A DNA stretch of 14,549 bases from assembly GCA_036269915.1 (NCBI GenBank), contig DATBDM010000109.1:1-14549 (forward strand). Reading direction: 5' to 3'. How positions within the stretch are numbered: position 1 is the stretch's first letter; each line of letters begins with the position of its first letter. The notes under the pieces are model-generated. The model did no database searches and had not been told where the DNA came from. It was given only the letters and a program-made list of their open reading frames with translations. The position numbers and the translations under genes were made by a program. Of the stretch, positions 6,636 to 14,100 are shown one piece after another. Source of the DNA: DATBDM01 sp036269915. Lineage in GTDB: Bacteria > Actinomycetota > Thermoleophilia > Solirubrobacterales > Solirubrobacteraceae.

Positions 6636-7910
6636 CTAGGTGCCGCCGAAGAAGCCGATGCCCGGCGGGGACGCCTTGAGCGCGGCGGCGGCGGCGCTGA
6701 AGCCGTCGTACATGCCCAGGTCGTCGAAGGCCGGCTCCGCTCCGCGCATGTAGCGCCAGACGCTGCGCGTGGCCGGGTCGTACCAGGTGAGGTATCCGCC
6801 CGGCGCGACGTCCAGTGGCGCCTTCAGCGCGCCCGAGTGGTCGACCGGCTCACCCGCTCCCGCCAGCAGCGCCAGATATTCGGGGGTGTGGAAGTCGGCG
6901 ACGGTCACGCCGTCGATCTCGTACGCGCATTCCTCCGGCGCGCACGGGTCGCACACCTGCACGAGCAGGAGCACGCGGCCCTGGTCGGGCTTCGGCGAGG
7001 GCACCTCGACCACGTAGCGGTTGAAGGGCGACACCAGCATCTCGAGGCAGTCGTGGCTGAGCATCCGAGACCAGCCGTCGGTCGCCGTGATCATCGTGAA
7101 CGGCGTCTCGCCGTCGTCGCTGTGAAACGAGGCCATCTCGGGGGCGCCGATGTCGTCGGCGACGACGACGGGCCACGCGCCGTCGGGAACCTGGTCCTGC
7201 TGCGCGTAGACGGTCAGCGCCGCGGCGAGCCCCCACCGGGGCCGGAAGTCGCGCTCGATCTGCTTCTGGACCGCAGCGGCCACGCGCCGGAGCTCCTCCT
7301 CAGAGACCTTGTCGCTCGTGGAGACGAGGCCGAGCTCCGCGCGTTCGACGGAGCCGTATCGCCGGGCCGACGCGGCGCCGGTCGGCTCAGTGGACGCGTC
7401 GGCCTCGAGCGTCCCGCCGTCCGCGGCGACGTCGACGCGCATCGCCGCGATCAGGCGCTCGCGCGCTCGCTCGAGCTCCGGCTCGTGGCGCCGGAAGGCG
7501 AGCCTGAGCGCGTCGGCGAGCTCCTCGGTCCCCGAGCTCAGGCGATCCTCGTCGATGCTCCCGTACAGCGCGCGGAGCACGACCGCCTGGGATCGCACGT
7601 CGTTGGCGCCGGTCAGCACGACGAGGTGGTGCAGGGCCTCGAACTCGGCCCACCACCGCGCGTACTCGCGGCTGGTCAGCGGGTCTCGCGACGCGAGCAT
7701 GCGCCGCAGCCGCCGCTCGGCGTCCAGCAGCTCGTGGTAGGCCTTGACGCGCCCGTCGAGCAGCGTCTCGGTCCGCTGCTCGTGATCGCGGTCGCGTTCC
7801 GCGCTCAGCTGCAGTCGCATCGTCTGCGACTGCTGGCGCATCCCGAGATAGCCGGCTCCGACGCCTGATCCACCGGCGATCGCAGCCGCGAGGATGGTCG
7901 TCACATCCAC
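6636..7910 (-). CDS. Membrane-anchored protein of unknown function with a degenerate HExxE-like motif
   Basis: The protein has 424 residues. A single N-terminal membrane helix (about 5-24) is followed by a charged helical region that may form coiled coils (about 25-75). A helical middle leads to a Ser/Thr/Ala-rich linker (about 160-190) and a globular C-terminal half. The latter has a recognisable segment, LSHDCLEML, with H286, D287 and E290, then CDPC (C320, C323), YEIDGVTVADFHTPEYL and a PGGYLTWYD segment. I recall actinobacterial proteins where the matching segment reads SHELLEML...DP, CDxC and YxxNGVxVSDF, which look like a possible metal site; here the Glu after His is Asp. A protease role is unproven. 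The start is GTG at 7910; a second in-frame GTG is at 7904. TATGAT lies six bases upstream and no ribosome-binding site is seen. Confidence 0.8.
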   Translation of the reverse strand: MDVTTILAAAIAGGSGVGAGYLGMRQQSQTMRLQLSAERDRDHEQRTETLLDGRVKAYHELLDAERRLRRMLASRDPLTSREYARWWAEFEALHHLVVLTGANDVRSQAVVLRALYGSIDEDRLSSGTEELADALRLAFRRHEPELERARERLIAAMRVDVAADGGTLEADASTEPTGAASARRYGSVERAELGLVSTSDKVSEEELRRVAAAVQKQIERDFRPRWGLAAALTVYAQQDQVPDGAWPVVVADDIGAPEMASFHSDDGETPFTMITATDGWSRMLSHDCLEMLVSPFNRYVVEVPSPKPDQGRVLLLVQVCDPCAPEECAYEIDGVTVADFHTPEYLALLAGAGEPVDHSGALKAPLDVAPGGYLTWYDPATRSVWRYMRGAEPAFDDLGMYDGFSAAAAALKASPPGIGFFGGT

Positions 7911-7916
7911 GACGGC

Positions 7917-7922
7917 ATCATA
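7917..7922 (-). promoter_or_regulatory. -10 box (TATGAT) of the membrane-anchored protein gene; leaderless start
   Basis: On the minus strand TATGAT is followed by GCCGTC and then GTG at 7910, which predicts transcription from the first base of the start codon. The box overlaps the first base of the ATG of the divergent gene at 7922. No strong -35 box is visible. Confidence 0.55.
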
Positions 7923-9178
7923 TGGCGTCGGTTTCCGTGACTTCGTCGCTGCCTCCCGCTCCCCTGGTCCTGGCCGGCCCGTCCCGCGTAGGGCTGCTCG
8001 CGGCCGAGCTCGTGGCCAATCGGCTCATCGCGCGCCCGGCCGCGCGCCTGCTGCTGCCGACGGGGCGCGCACCCGACGCGATGTACGCGGCACTGCGGGC
8101 CCACGCGGCTCGCGGGCGCCTTCCCAGCGAGCGGGCGACCATGCTGCAACTCGACGAGTTCGCCGGGCTCGGGCCGGCGGATCCGCGCAGCCTCGGCGCG
8201 CGGCTGTGCGAGCAGCTGCGCGGCATCCCGCTCGCGGCGGTCCACCGCCTCGACGGGTCCGCGCTCGACCTCGCCGCGGAGGCCGCGCGCCACGAAGCGG
8301 TGCTCGAGGCCGCGCCGATCGACCTTGCGGTGCTCGGTCTCGGGCGGGACGGCCATGTCGCGATGGACGAGCCGCCGGCGCGGTTCGCGTCCGGGGTGCG
8401 GATCGTCGAGCCCGCCGCGGACACGCGGCTGGATGCCGCGAGCGCCTTCGGCGACGTCGCCCGCGTCCCGGTCCGGGCGCTGACCGTCGGGCTCGGAACC
8501 CTGTACCGCGTGCGTGAGCTGATCGTGCTGGCCACCGGCGCCGACAGGGCGCCGGCGCTGCGCGCGATGCTCGAGGAGCCGGTCGGCGCGGACTGCCCCG
8601 CGTCGCTGTTGCGCGACCATCCGCGCCTGACGGTGATCTGCGACCGCGAGGCCGCGAGCCTGCTCACGCCGCGCCCGGAGTTCACGAGCGGGCACGTGCT
8701 GGTGGTGCTCGGCCATCGCGAGCCGGGCATCAGCCCGGAGCATCGCATCTCGGCCGAGTCGCGCGCCCGTCTGCGCCGTGCGCTCGACATCGCCCGCCGG
8801 ACGCCCGTCCGCGCCGCGGTGCTGACGGGCTACACCTCGACGGGAGGGCTGTCGGAGGCCGAGCAGATGAAGGCGACCTGGGATGAGCACGTGGCCCCGG
8901 CCCTGCTCGAGGTCGCGGGGCGCAACACCGCCGAGAACGCCTCGCGCTCGCTGCCGCTGTTGCTCGCCCTCGGCGACGCGCGCCAGATCACGGTGGTGTC
9001 GTCGGCCTGGCACATCAGGGTGCCGTGGTTCTTCGCGCCCTACCGCCGCTTCGGCCTGCGCGTCTCCTACCGCGCGTCGTTCATCGGCGGTGACTGGCCG
9101 CGGATGCTTCGCGAGGAGCTGCGGCAGGCGCGCCGGGCGCGCACCGACCGGCAGGCGGCGATGTCGCAGCTCTCCTGA
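7922..9178 (+). CDS. Fusion of a NagB-like glucosamine-6-phosphate deaminase domain with a DUF218 domain
   Basis: This 418-residue protein joins two families. Residues about 15-250 are a NagB/6-phosphogluconolactonase-type domain: LPTGRAP (45-51), LDEFAGL (77-83), GLGRDGHVAMDEP (139-151), ALTVGLGTL (186-194). NagB converts glucosamine 6-phosphate to fructose 6-phosphate and ammonia. The catalytic positions of E. coli NagB (D72, D141, H143, E148) match D78, D143, H145 and E150. The phosphate-binding Lys208 seems replaced by R209. Residues about 256-400 are a DUF218 domain (YdcF/SanA/ElyC group): VLVVLGH (259-265), TGYTS, SEAEQM (311-316), RNTAEN (334-339), VSSAWHIR (359-366). DUF218 proteins are linked to envelope and wall-precursor functions but are usually membrane-anchored; here no signal or helix is seen, so the protein should be cytoplasmic. 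The ATG at 7922 has no clear ribosome-binding site. The gene diverges from its neighbour with an 11-base gap. Confidence 0.88.
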   Translation: MASVSVTSSLPPAPLVLAGPSRVGLLAAELVANRLIARPAARLLLPTGRAPDAMYAALRAHAARGRLPSERATMLQLDEFAGLGPADPRSLGARLCEQLRGIPLAAVHRLDGSALDLAAEAARHEAVLEAAPIDLAVLGLGRDGHVAMDEPPARFASGVRIVEPAADTRLDAASAFGDVARVPVRALTVGLGTLYRVRELIVLATGADRAPALRAMLEEPVGADCPASLLRDHPRLTVICDREAASLLTPRPEFTSGHVLVVLGHREPGISPEHRISAESRARLRRALDIARRTPVRAAVLTGYTSTGGLSEAEQMKATWDEHVAPALLEVAGRNTAENASRSLPLLLALGDARQITVVSSAWHIRVPWFFAPYRRFGLRVSYRASFIGGDWPRMLREELRQARRARTDRQAAMSQLS

Positions 9179-9194
9179 CGCTCGCCGTCAGGAG
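9172..9194. terminator. Bidirectional hairpin terminator containing both stop codons
   Basis: CTCCTGACG (9172-9180) pairs with CGTCAGGAG (9186-9194) across the loop CTCGC; a further CAGC/GCTG pairing is possible with a two-base bulge. It sits exactly between two convergent genes. The plus-strand TGA (9176-9178) pairs with the complement of the minus-strand stop (9188-9190). There is no T-run on either side. Confidence 0.65.
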
Positions 9195-10612
9195 CTGCTC
9201 TGCGCCACCAGGCTGCAGACCAGCGGCGACCAGCCTGTCGCGCGCAGCTTCGCGGCGAGCGCGTCGCGTGCGGCGGCCTGCGCCCTCGTCGGCGCGGGCG
9301 GCGGGGTCACGCCGTTCGTGCCGGCGACGCGGCCGCGGTCGCGCCGCGCACGGCCCGGGACGTAGTGCTTGCCCGTCCAGCGCAGGACGTCGATGCCGCG
9401 CTGGTAGTCGATCGAGTAGAGGACGTCGTCCTTGCCCGCCCACTTCGGCGACGACGAGGAGCTGCCGAGCGACAGGAAGTAGCCCTGCTCGGTGATCTTT
9501 CCCGCCTTGGTGACCTGCAGGAAGCGCACGCCGTCCTCGTACTCGGAGATCGCGACGAGCCCGCCGTTGCGGAAGCTCCTGTGCTCCTGGAACCAGTGGA
9601 CGGAGCAGCCGAGCGCGCCGGCGACCGGCTTGCCGTCGGCGTAGACGCCGTTGCCGGCGGGCGGGACCTGGTCGAGCGGGCCGTCGAAGGTCTTGGACTC
9701 GCCGCTGAGGACCCGGCTCGCCCCGTAGACCGAGAACTCCGAGTTGTTGCGCTCGCAGCGCCCGGTGAAGTTCTGCTCGCCGCCGATCAGGACGAACTTG
9801 TCGTGACCGCTGCGCGGCCAGCGCGCGGAGTGCACGAACTTGGCGGCCGCACCCGTGTAGAGGACCTTCGGATGCTCGGGAGAGCCGCCGTCGGCCGCGC
9901 GGAGCGAGATCGCCGTGAACGGCTGGCAGGCCGTCAGCAGGATGCCCGGCCGGATCTCGCGGATGTGGTGGCAGCTCTTCTCGTCGACGCCCTGTGTCCT
10001 GAGCTCGTCGATCCAGTTGCCGACGATCGTCGGCGCGCGGCCGTCGAGCACGCCGCGCGCGTCGATGATCGTGCCCGCGCGCCCGAAGAAGTATCGGCAG
10101 TCGAGCGCGCACTCGGCCGTGTGGTTGGCGACCGGGATCGTGCCGACGAGCCTGATGTGGGCCGGGTCGCGGACGTCGAAGAGCTGCACGCAGCCGGTCG
10201 CGGCGCCCGCCGCCACGCACTCCGGGACGCCGACCGAGTAGAAGTCGCTCGCCACGGCGAGCACCTTGCCGTTGGTCGGGACCTCCTCGTTCTCCCACGC
10301 CACGTTCGCCTTCATCCCGCCGAGGTTGCGCGGCTTCGCGGGGTCCGAGATGTCGTAGATCGAGATGTTCTTGCCGGACGTCACGAACATCCGGTCGCCG
10401 ATCACCTTCGCGCCCGTGGTCAGCCCGACGTCCCGCTTGATCGAGCCGAGGTACTCGATGTTGTCGGACATCACGGCGTCCGGGAGCGCCTGGGTCGTCC
10501 CCGTCACGTCCGGCAGCTGCGGCACCTCCGGCAGCTGCGCGGCGGCCGGTGCGGCGGAGGCGAGCAGCAGGACGCAGGCGAGCAGGACGGCACGGATGAG
10601 GGACGGGCTCAT
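9188..10612 (-). CDS. Secreted LVIVD-type beta-propeller protein
   Basis: The 474-residue product begins with a clear Sec signal peptide (SLIRAVLLACVLLLASAAP, probable cleavage AAA|Q after residue 25). The mature part shows repeated beta-propeller blades of the LVIVD kind: NISIYDISDPAKPRNLG, VQLFDVRDPAHIRLVGTI, GGLVAISEYEDGVRFLQV, VLYSIDYQRGIDVLRW. It carries about nine cysteines, several paired closely (ECALDC), consistent with an oxidising exterior. A Pro/Ala-rich linker (about 430-450) leads to a short helical C-terminal tail ending VAQSSS. The family is frequent in Solirubrobacterales-like actinobacteria as I remember it; no catalytic residues or ligand are known to me, and a binding or scaffold role is likely. 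The ATG at 10612 is supported by the signal peptide; the ribosome-binding site is poor (AAGGTG, 13 bases away). It diverges from the cyclase gene across 74 bases. Confidence 0.85.
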   Translation of the reverse strand: MSPSLIRAVLLACVLLLASAAPAAAQLPEVPQLPDVTGTTQALPDAVMSDNIEYLGSIKRDVGLTTGAKVIGDRMFVTSGKNISIYDISDPAKPRNLGGMKANVAWENEEVPTNGKVLAVASDFYSVGVPECVAAGAATGCVQLFDVRDPAHIRLVGTIPVANHTAECALDCRYFFGRAGTIIDARGVLDGRAPTIVGNWIDELRTQGVDEKSCHHIREIRPGILLTACQPFTAISLRAADGGSPEHPKVLYTGAAAKFVHSARWPRSGHDKFVLIGGEQNFTGRCERNNSEFSVYGASRVLSGESKTFDGPLDQVPPAGNGVYADGKPVAGALGCSVHWFQEHRSFRNGGLVAISEYEDGVRFLQVTKAGKITEQGYFLSLGSSSSSPKWAGKDDVLYSIDYQRGIDVLRWTGKHYVPGRARRDRGRVAGTNGVTPPPAPTRAQAAARDALAAKLRATGWSPLVCSLVAQSSS

Positions 10613-10650
10613 GAGAGCGCCAACGCACCTTCGTTCGAGAACTTGCGTCC

Positions 10651-10680
10651 TTGGCGCGCCCGCGCGTCAGAACGTAGGCT
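10651..10680 (+). promoter_or_regulatory. Promoter of the cyclase-AAA-TPR gene (TTGGCG-18-TAGGCT), leaderless
   Basis: TTGGCG (10651-10656) and TAGGCT (10675-10680) are separated by 18 bases and resemble a housekeeping sigma promoter. Six bases (TGCCCG) follow before the GTG at 10687, so the transcript should start at the start codon. No ribosome-binding site is present. A broken inverted repeat lies just upstream (10623-10648: GTTC-GA-GAAC flanked by ACGCA and TGCGT). Confidence 0.6.
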
Positions 10681-10686
10681 TGCCCG

Positions 10687-13600
10687 GTGCCGGTCTGCGC
10701 GCGCTGTGGGCGCGAGAACCCCGATCAGTCGAGCTTCTGCAACAGCTGTGGCGCGGCGATCGTCGAGCTTCCCGCGGCAGCGACCGAGGAGCTGAAGGTC
10801 GTCACGGTTCTGTTCGCGGACATCACCGGCTCGACCGCGCTCGGCGAGCGGCTCGATCCCGAGGGGCTCAAGGAGGTCACGGGCGCCTTCTTCGCCGCCA
10901 TGCGCGTCGAGATCGAGGCGGAGGGCGGCACGGTCGAGAAGTTCATCGGCGACGCGATCATGGCCGCCTTCGGGGTCCCGCGCGTGCACGAGGACGACCC
11001 GGCCCGCGCGTTGCGCGCCGCCCTGCGGATGCGCGCGCGGCTGCACGAGCTCAACACGACGCTGACCGAGGGCTACGGCGTCGCGCTCGAGCTGCGGATG
11101 GGGGTCAACACCGGATCGGTCATGGCGGTGATCGACCCGCGGCCGGGCGAGGCGCTCGCCACCGGGGACGCCGTCAACGCCGCCGCGCGGCTCGAGCAGG
11201 CCGCCGAGCCGGGCCAGGTGCTCGTCGCCGAGCGCACCGCGCAGGCCGCGCGCCACTTCCACTTCGGCCCGGCGAAGACGTTCGAGGTGCGTGGCAAGGC
11301 CGAGCCGCTGCACGCCGTCGAGCTCGTGACCGAGCAGCCGCTCACCGAGGGCACGCTGTCGAGCACGCGCGCTCCGCTGGTCGGCCGCCGGCGCGAGCTC
11401 GACCTGCTCACCGCGACCTATCGCCGCACCGTCGAGGAGGGGCGGCCGCACCTGGTCACGCTCTACGGCGAGGCGGGGGTGGGGAAGAGCCGGCTCGTCG
11501 GCGAGCTGCTCGCCGGCCTCGAGGCCGCCGACCCGGCGCCGAGCGTCCTGCGCGGCCGCTGCCTCGCCTACGGGGAGGGCATCAGCTACTGGTCGCTGGC
11601 CGAGATCCTCAAGGCGCACGCGCGGACGCTCGACAGCGACACGGCCGAGCATGCTCACGCGCGGGTGTTCGACGCGGCCGAGGCTTCGCTCGAGGCGGCC
11701 GGCGCCGACGACCCGGCCGAGGTCGCCGAGCTGCTCACCGCGAGCATCGGCCTGGGCCGCGCCGGTGGCGCCCACCGCAGCGCGCAGGAGCTGCGGGCCG
11801 AGACGCAGCTGGCCTGGCGCGCGTTCTTCACCGCGCTGACGACCTCCGGACCGGCCGTGGTCGTCGTCGAGGACCTGCAGTGGGCGGACGCGGCGCTGCT
11901 CGAGCTGCTCGAGGACGTCGCCGCCCGTGCCGAGGGGCCGCTGCTGCTGCTCACCACCGCGCGCCCGGAGCTGACGACGCGGCGCCCGACCTGGGGCGGC
12001 GGGCGGCGTAGCTTCACCGGCCTGGGCGTGGAGCCGCTCGATGCCGCGGCGAGCGCGCGCCTGGCGGCGCTGCTGCTCGGCGCCGATGCCCCCGACCGTG
12101 AGGCGATCGTCGCGCGCGCGGAGGGCAACCCGTTCTTCCTCGAGGAGATCGTCCGGACGCGCGGAACGGGCGACGAGCTCCCTGACACCGTCCAGGCCGC
12201 GCTCGCCGCGCGCGTGGACCTGCTGCCCGCCGACGAGAAGCGAGCGCTGCAGGCGGCGGCGGTCGTCGGGCGGGTGTTCTGGCCGGGCGCCGTCGGCGAG
12301 GTCGCGGCGCTCGAGAGCGGCGCGGTCGCCGAGCTGCTCGACCGGCTGCAGAACCGCGACCTGATCCTCAGCCGGCTCGCCTCCTCGATGAGCGGCCAGC
12401 GCGAGCTCATCTTCAAGCACGCGCTGATCCGCGAGGTCGCCTACGAGAGCCTCCCGCGCCGGGACCGCGTGCGCATGCACCGCGGCGTGGCCGACTGGAT
12501 CGAGCACGCCTACGCCGGCCGCCGCGCCGAGGTCGTCGAGCTGATCGCCTTCCATCGCGCGGCCGCCTACCGGCTCGGCCCGTCGGCGGAGTTGCGGGCC
12601 GCGGCCTACGAGTCCGTCGCCGCCGCCGCCGAGGGCGCCTACGCGCGCGCGGTCTTCGAGCGCGCCGTCTCGCTCGCCCGCGAGGCGCTCGATCTGGCCG
12701 GAGCGCCGCTCGACCGCGCCCGCGCCCTCGAGGTGCTCGGCAAGGCCTCTTTCGTCGTGTTCGACGGCACCACGGCATGGGAGTCGCTGCGCGATGCCGC
12801 CGACATCATCCGCGCCGAGACGCCGGACGACCGCGCCCGGCTTGCCTACGACTGCGGCTTCGCGGCGATGATCCCGGTCCGCGCGCAGGGGCTGATGCGA
12901 ACCCAGCCGGCCCTCGAGGAGGTGGAGCCGTACCTGCGGCTCGGCCTGGAGAGCGCGGGTGAGGAGGACAGCGAGGCGCTCGTCATGCTGCTCGCCACGC
13001 AGGGCTACTGGGAGTTCGGGTTCGGGATCGACCCGGCGGATGCCGACGGCGCGCGTGCGCATCGCGCGGTGGAACGCGCGCGGGAGATCGCCCGGCGGAT
13101 GGAGCGGCTCGACCTCGAGCTCCTCACGCTCGACGCGATGACCTGCGGGGTCAACGCCCGGGGGCTCTACGGCCGCGCCGAGGGCTGGGACAGCGAGCGC
13201 CTCGAGATCGCCCGCACGATCCGCGACCCCTTCGAGGTGCTCGACAGCTTCTACACCGTCGCCTGGTCGCAGTACGAGGTCGGCCGCTACCGCGAGGTCC
13301 TCGCGCTCTACGAGGAGTTCGAGGCCCTCGGGCTGAGCGTCGAGTCCTTCGGGCACATGTCGCTGTCGGTGCTCTCACGGGTCGAGCTCGGCGAGTGGGA
13401 CGAGGCGCTGGCAGGGCAGGTGCGACTGCGCGAGGCGCTCGGCGAGCGCGCGAGCAGGCCGCCGAGCTTCGCGAGCGGCGGCTACGGAGCCGAGGTGCTG
13501 ATCCAGGAGGCGCGCGGCGATCGCGGCGCCGCCGACGCGGTCATCGCCGAGATCGACGCCTGGGACTCTTCGGGCATCTCCCTCCGGCGCTGGGCGGTCG

Positions 13601-14100
13601 CCCCGACCGCGATCGCGATCGCCCGCCGCGGCGACGCCGACGCGGCGTCGCGCCTGCTCGACCGGCTGACCGACACCGACATCTACCGCCCGCGCGAGCT
13701 CGAGGCGCGCTGCGTGCTCGTGACGGAGGCGGCGGACTGGGACGCCGCCGGCGCGTTGGCCGCCGAGCTTCGCGAGCACGCCGAGCGCGGCGCCCTGCTG
13801 GTGCTGCCCTTCCACGCCGATCGCCTGGAGGGACGCGCGCGGCTGGCCGCCGGCGACCCCGAGGACGCCGTCCCCCTGCTCGAGCGCGCGGCCGCCGGCT
13901 TCGCGAGCTTCGACGCCGCCTGGCAGGTGGCACAGACCGAGCTCGCGCTCGGCGAGGCGCTCGCCGCGCTCGAGCGCCTCGACGCCGCGGCCGCGGTCCT
14001 CGGCCGCGCCGCCGCCGTGTTCGAGCGCCTGCGCGTCGCGCGCGAGCTCGCGCAGGCCCGGGCGCTGCTCGAGTCGTCGCGTACGCTGCGGCGTCCATGA
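10687..14100 (+). CDS. Zinc-ribbon / class III adenylate cyclase / AAA ATPase / TPR protein
   Basis: This is a 1137-residue soluble signalling protein. Residues 4-21 form a zinc ribbon (C4, C7, C18, C21). About 36-200 is a class III nucleotide cyclase domain. The two metal-binding aspartates are D45 (in LFADITGST) and D89 (in EKFIGDAIMAAFG), a purine-site lysine candidate is K85, and the transition-state residues are N164 and R168 (in GDAVNAAARLE). It could make cAMP from ATP. An AAA/STAND-type ATPase follows: LVGRRREL near 236, Walker A GEAGVGKS at 261-268, Walker B VVVVEDLQWAD at 391-401, and EGNPFFLEEIV at 479-489. The remainder (about 600-1137) is Ala/Leu/Glu-rich helical repeat of the TPR kind. 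The architecture resembles known actinobacterial cyclase-AAA-TPR proteins and parallels MalT/AfsR-like switches, but without a DNA-binding end. The GTG start is supported by the promoter spacing and by C4 lying immediately after it. Confidence 0.92.
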   Translation: MPVCARCGRENPDQSSFCNSCGAAIVELPAAATEELKVVTVLFADITGSTALGERLDPEGLKEVTGAFFAAMRVEIEAEGGTVEKFIGDAIMAAFGVPRVHEDDPARALRAALRMRARLHELNTTLTEGYGVALELRMGVNTGSVMAVIDPRPGEALATGDAVNAAARLEQAAEPGQVLVAERTAQAARHFHFGPAKTFEVRGKAEPLHAVELVTEQPLTEGTLSSTRAPLVGRRRELDLLTATYRRTVEEGRPHLVTLYGEAGVGKSRLVGELLAGLEAADPAPSVLRGRCLAYGEGISYWSLAEILKAHARTLDSDTAEHAHARVFDAAEASLEAAGADDPAEVAELLTASIGLGRAGGAHRSAQELRAETQLAWRAFFTALTTSGPAVVVVEDLQWADAALLELLEDVAARAEGPLLLLTTARPELTTRRPTWGGGRRSFTGLGVEPLDAAASARLAALLLGADAPDREAIVARAEGNPFFLEEIVRTRGTGDELPDTVQAALAARVDLLPADEKRALQAAAVVGRVFWPGAVGEVAALESGAVAELLDRLQNRDLILSRLASSMSGQRELIFKHALIREVAYESLPRRDRVRMHRGVADWIEHAYAGRRAEVVELIAFHRAAAYRLGPSAELRAAAYESVAAAAEGAYARAVFERAVSLAREALDLAGAPLDRARALEVLGKASFVVFDGTTAWESLRDAADIIRAETPDDRARLAYDCGFAAMIPVRAQGLMRTQPALEEVEPYLRLGLESAGEEDSEALVMLLATQGYWEFGFGIDPADADGARAHRAVERAREIARRMERLDLELLTLDAMTCGVNARGLYGRAEGWDSERLEIARTIRDPFEVLDSFYTVAWSQYEVGRYREVLALYEEFEALGLSVESFGHMSLSVLSRVELGEWDEALAGQVRLREALGERASRPPSFASGGYGAEVLIQEARGDRGAADAVIAEIDAWDSSGISLRRWAVAPTAIAIARRGDADAASRLLDRLTDTDIYRPRELEARCVLVTEAADWDAAGALAAELREHAERGALLVLPFHADRLEGRARLAAGDPEDAVPLLERAAAGFASFDAAWQVAQTELALGEALAALERLDAAAAVLGRAAAVFERLRVARELAQARALLESSRTLRRP
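14082..14087 (+). promoter_or_regulatory. Possible internal -10 box (TACGCT) for the deaminase gene
   Basis: TACGCT lies in the last codons of the cyclase gene, nine bases before the ATG at 14097. This would give a leader of only about three bases. The deaminase gene has no ribosome-binding site, so it is served either by this box or by coupling through the ATGA overlap. Confidence 0.35.

Noticed and set aside
9365..10795. 476-residue plus-strand frame opposite the secreted propeller protein
   Set aside because: It is a Val/Asp/Arg-rich shadow; the minus-strand frame has a signal peptide and propeller repeats.
10609..13356. 915-residue open frame on the minus strand opposite the cyclase gene
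   Set aside because: Its product is low-complexity Arg/Ala/Glu/Leu sequence with no family motif, while the opposite strand encodes a protein with cyclase, Walker A/B and zinc-ribbon motifs. It is an antisense artefact of high GC content.
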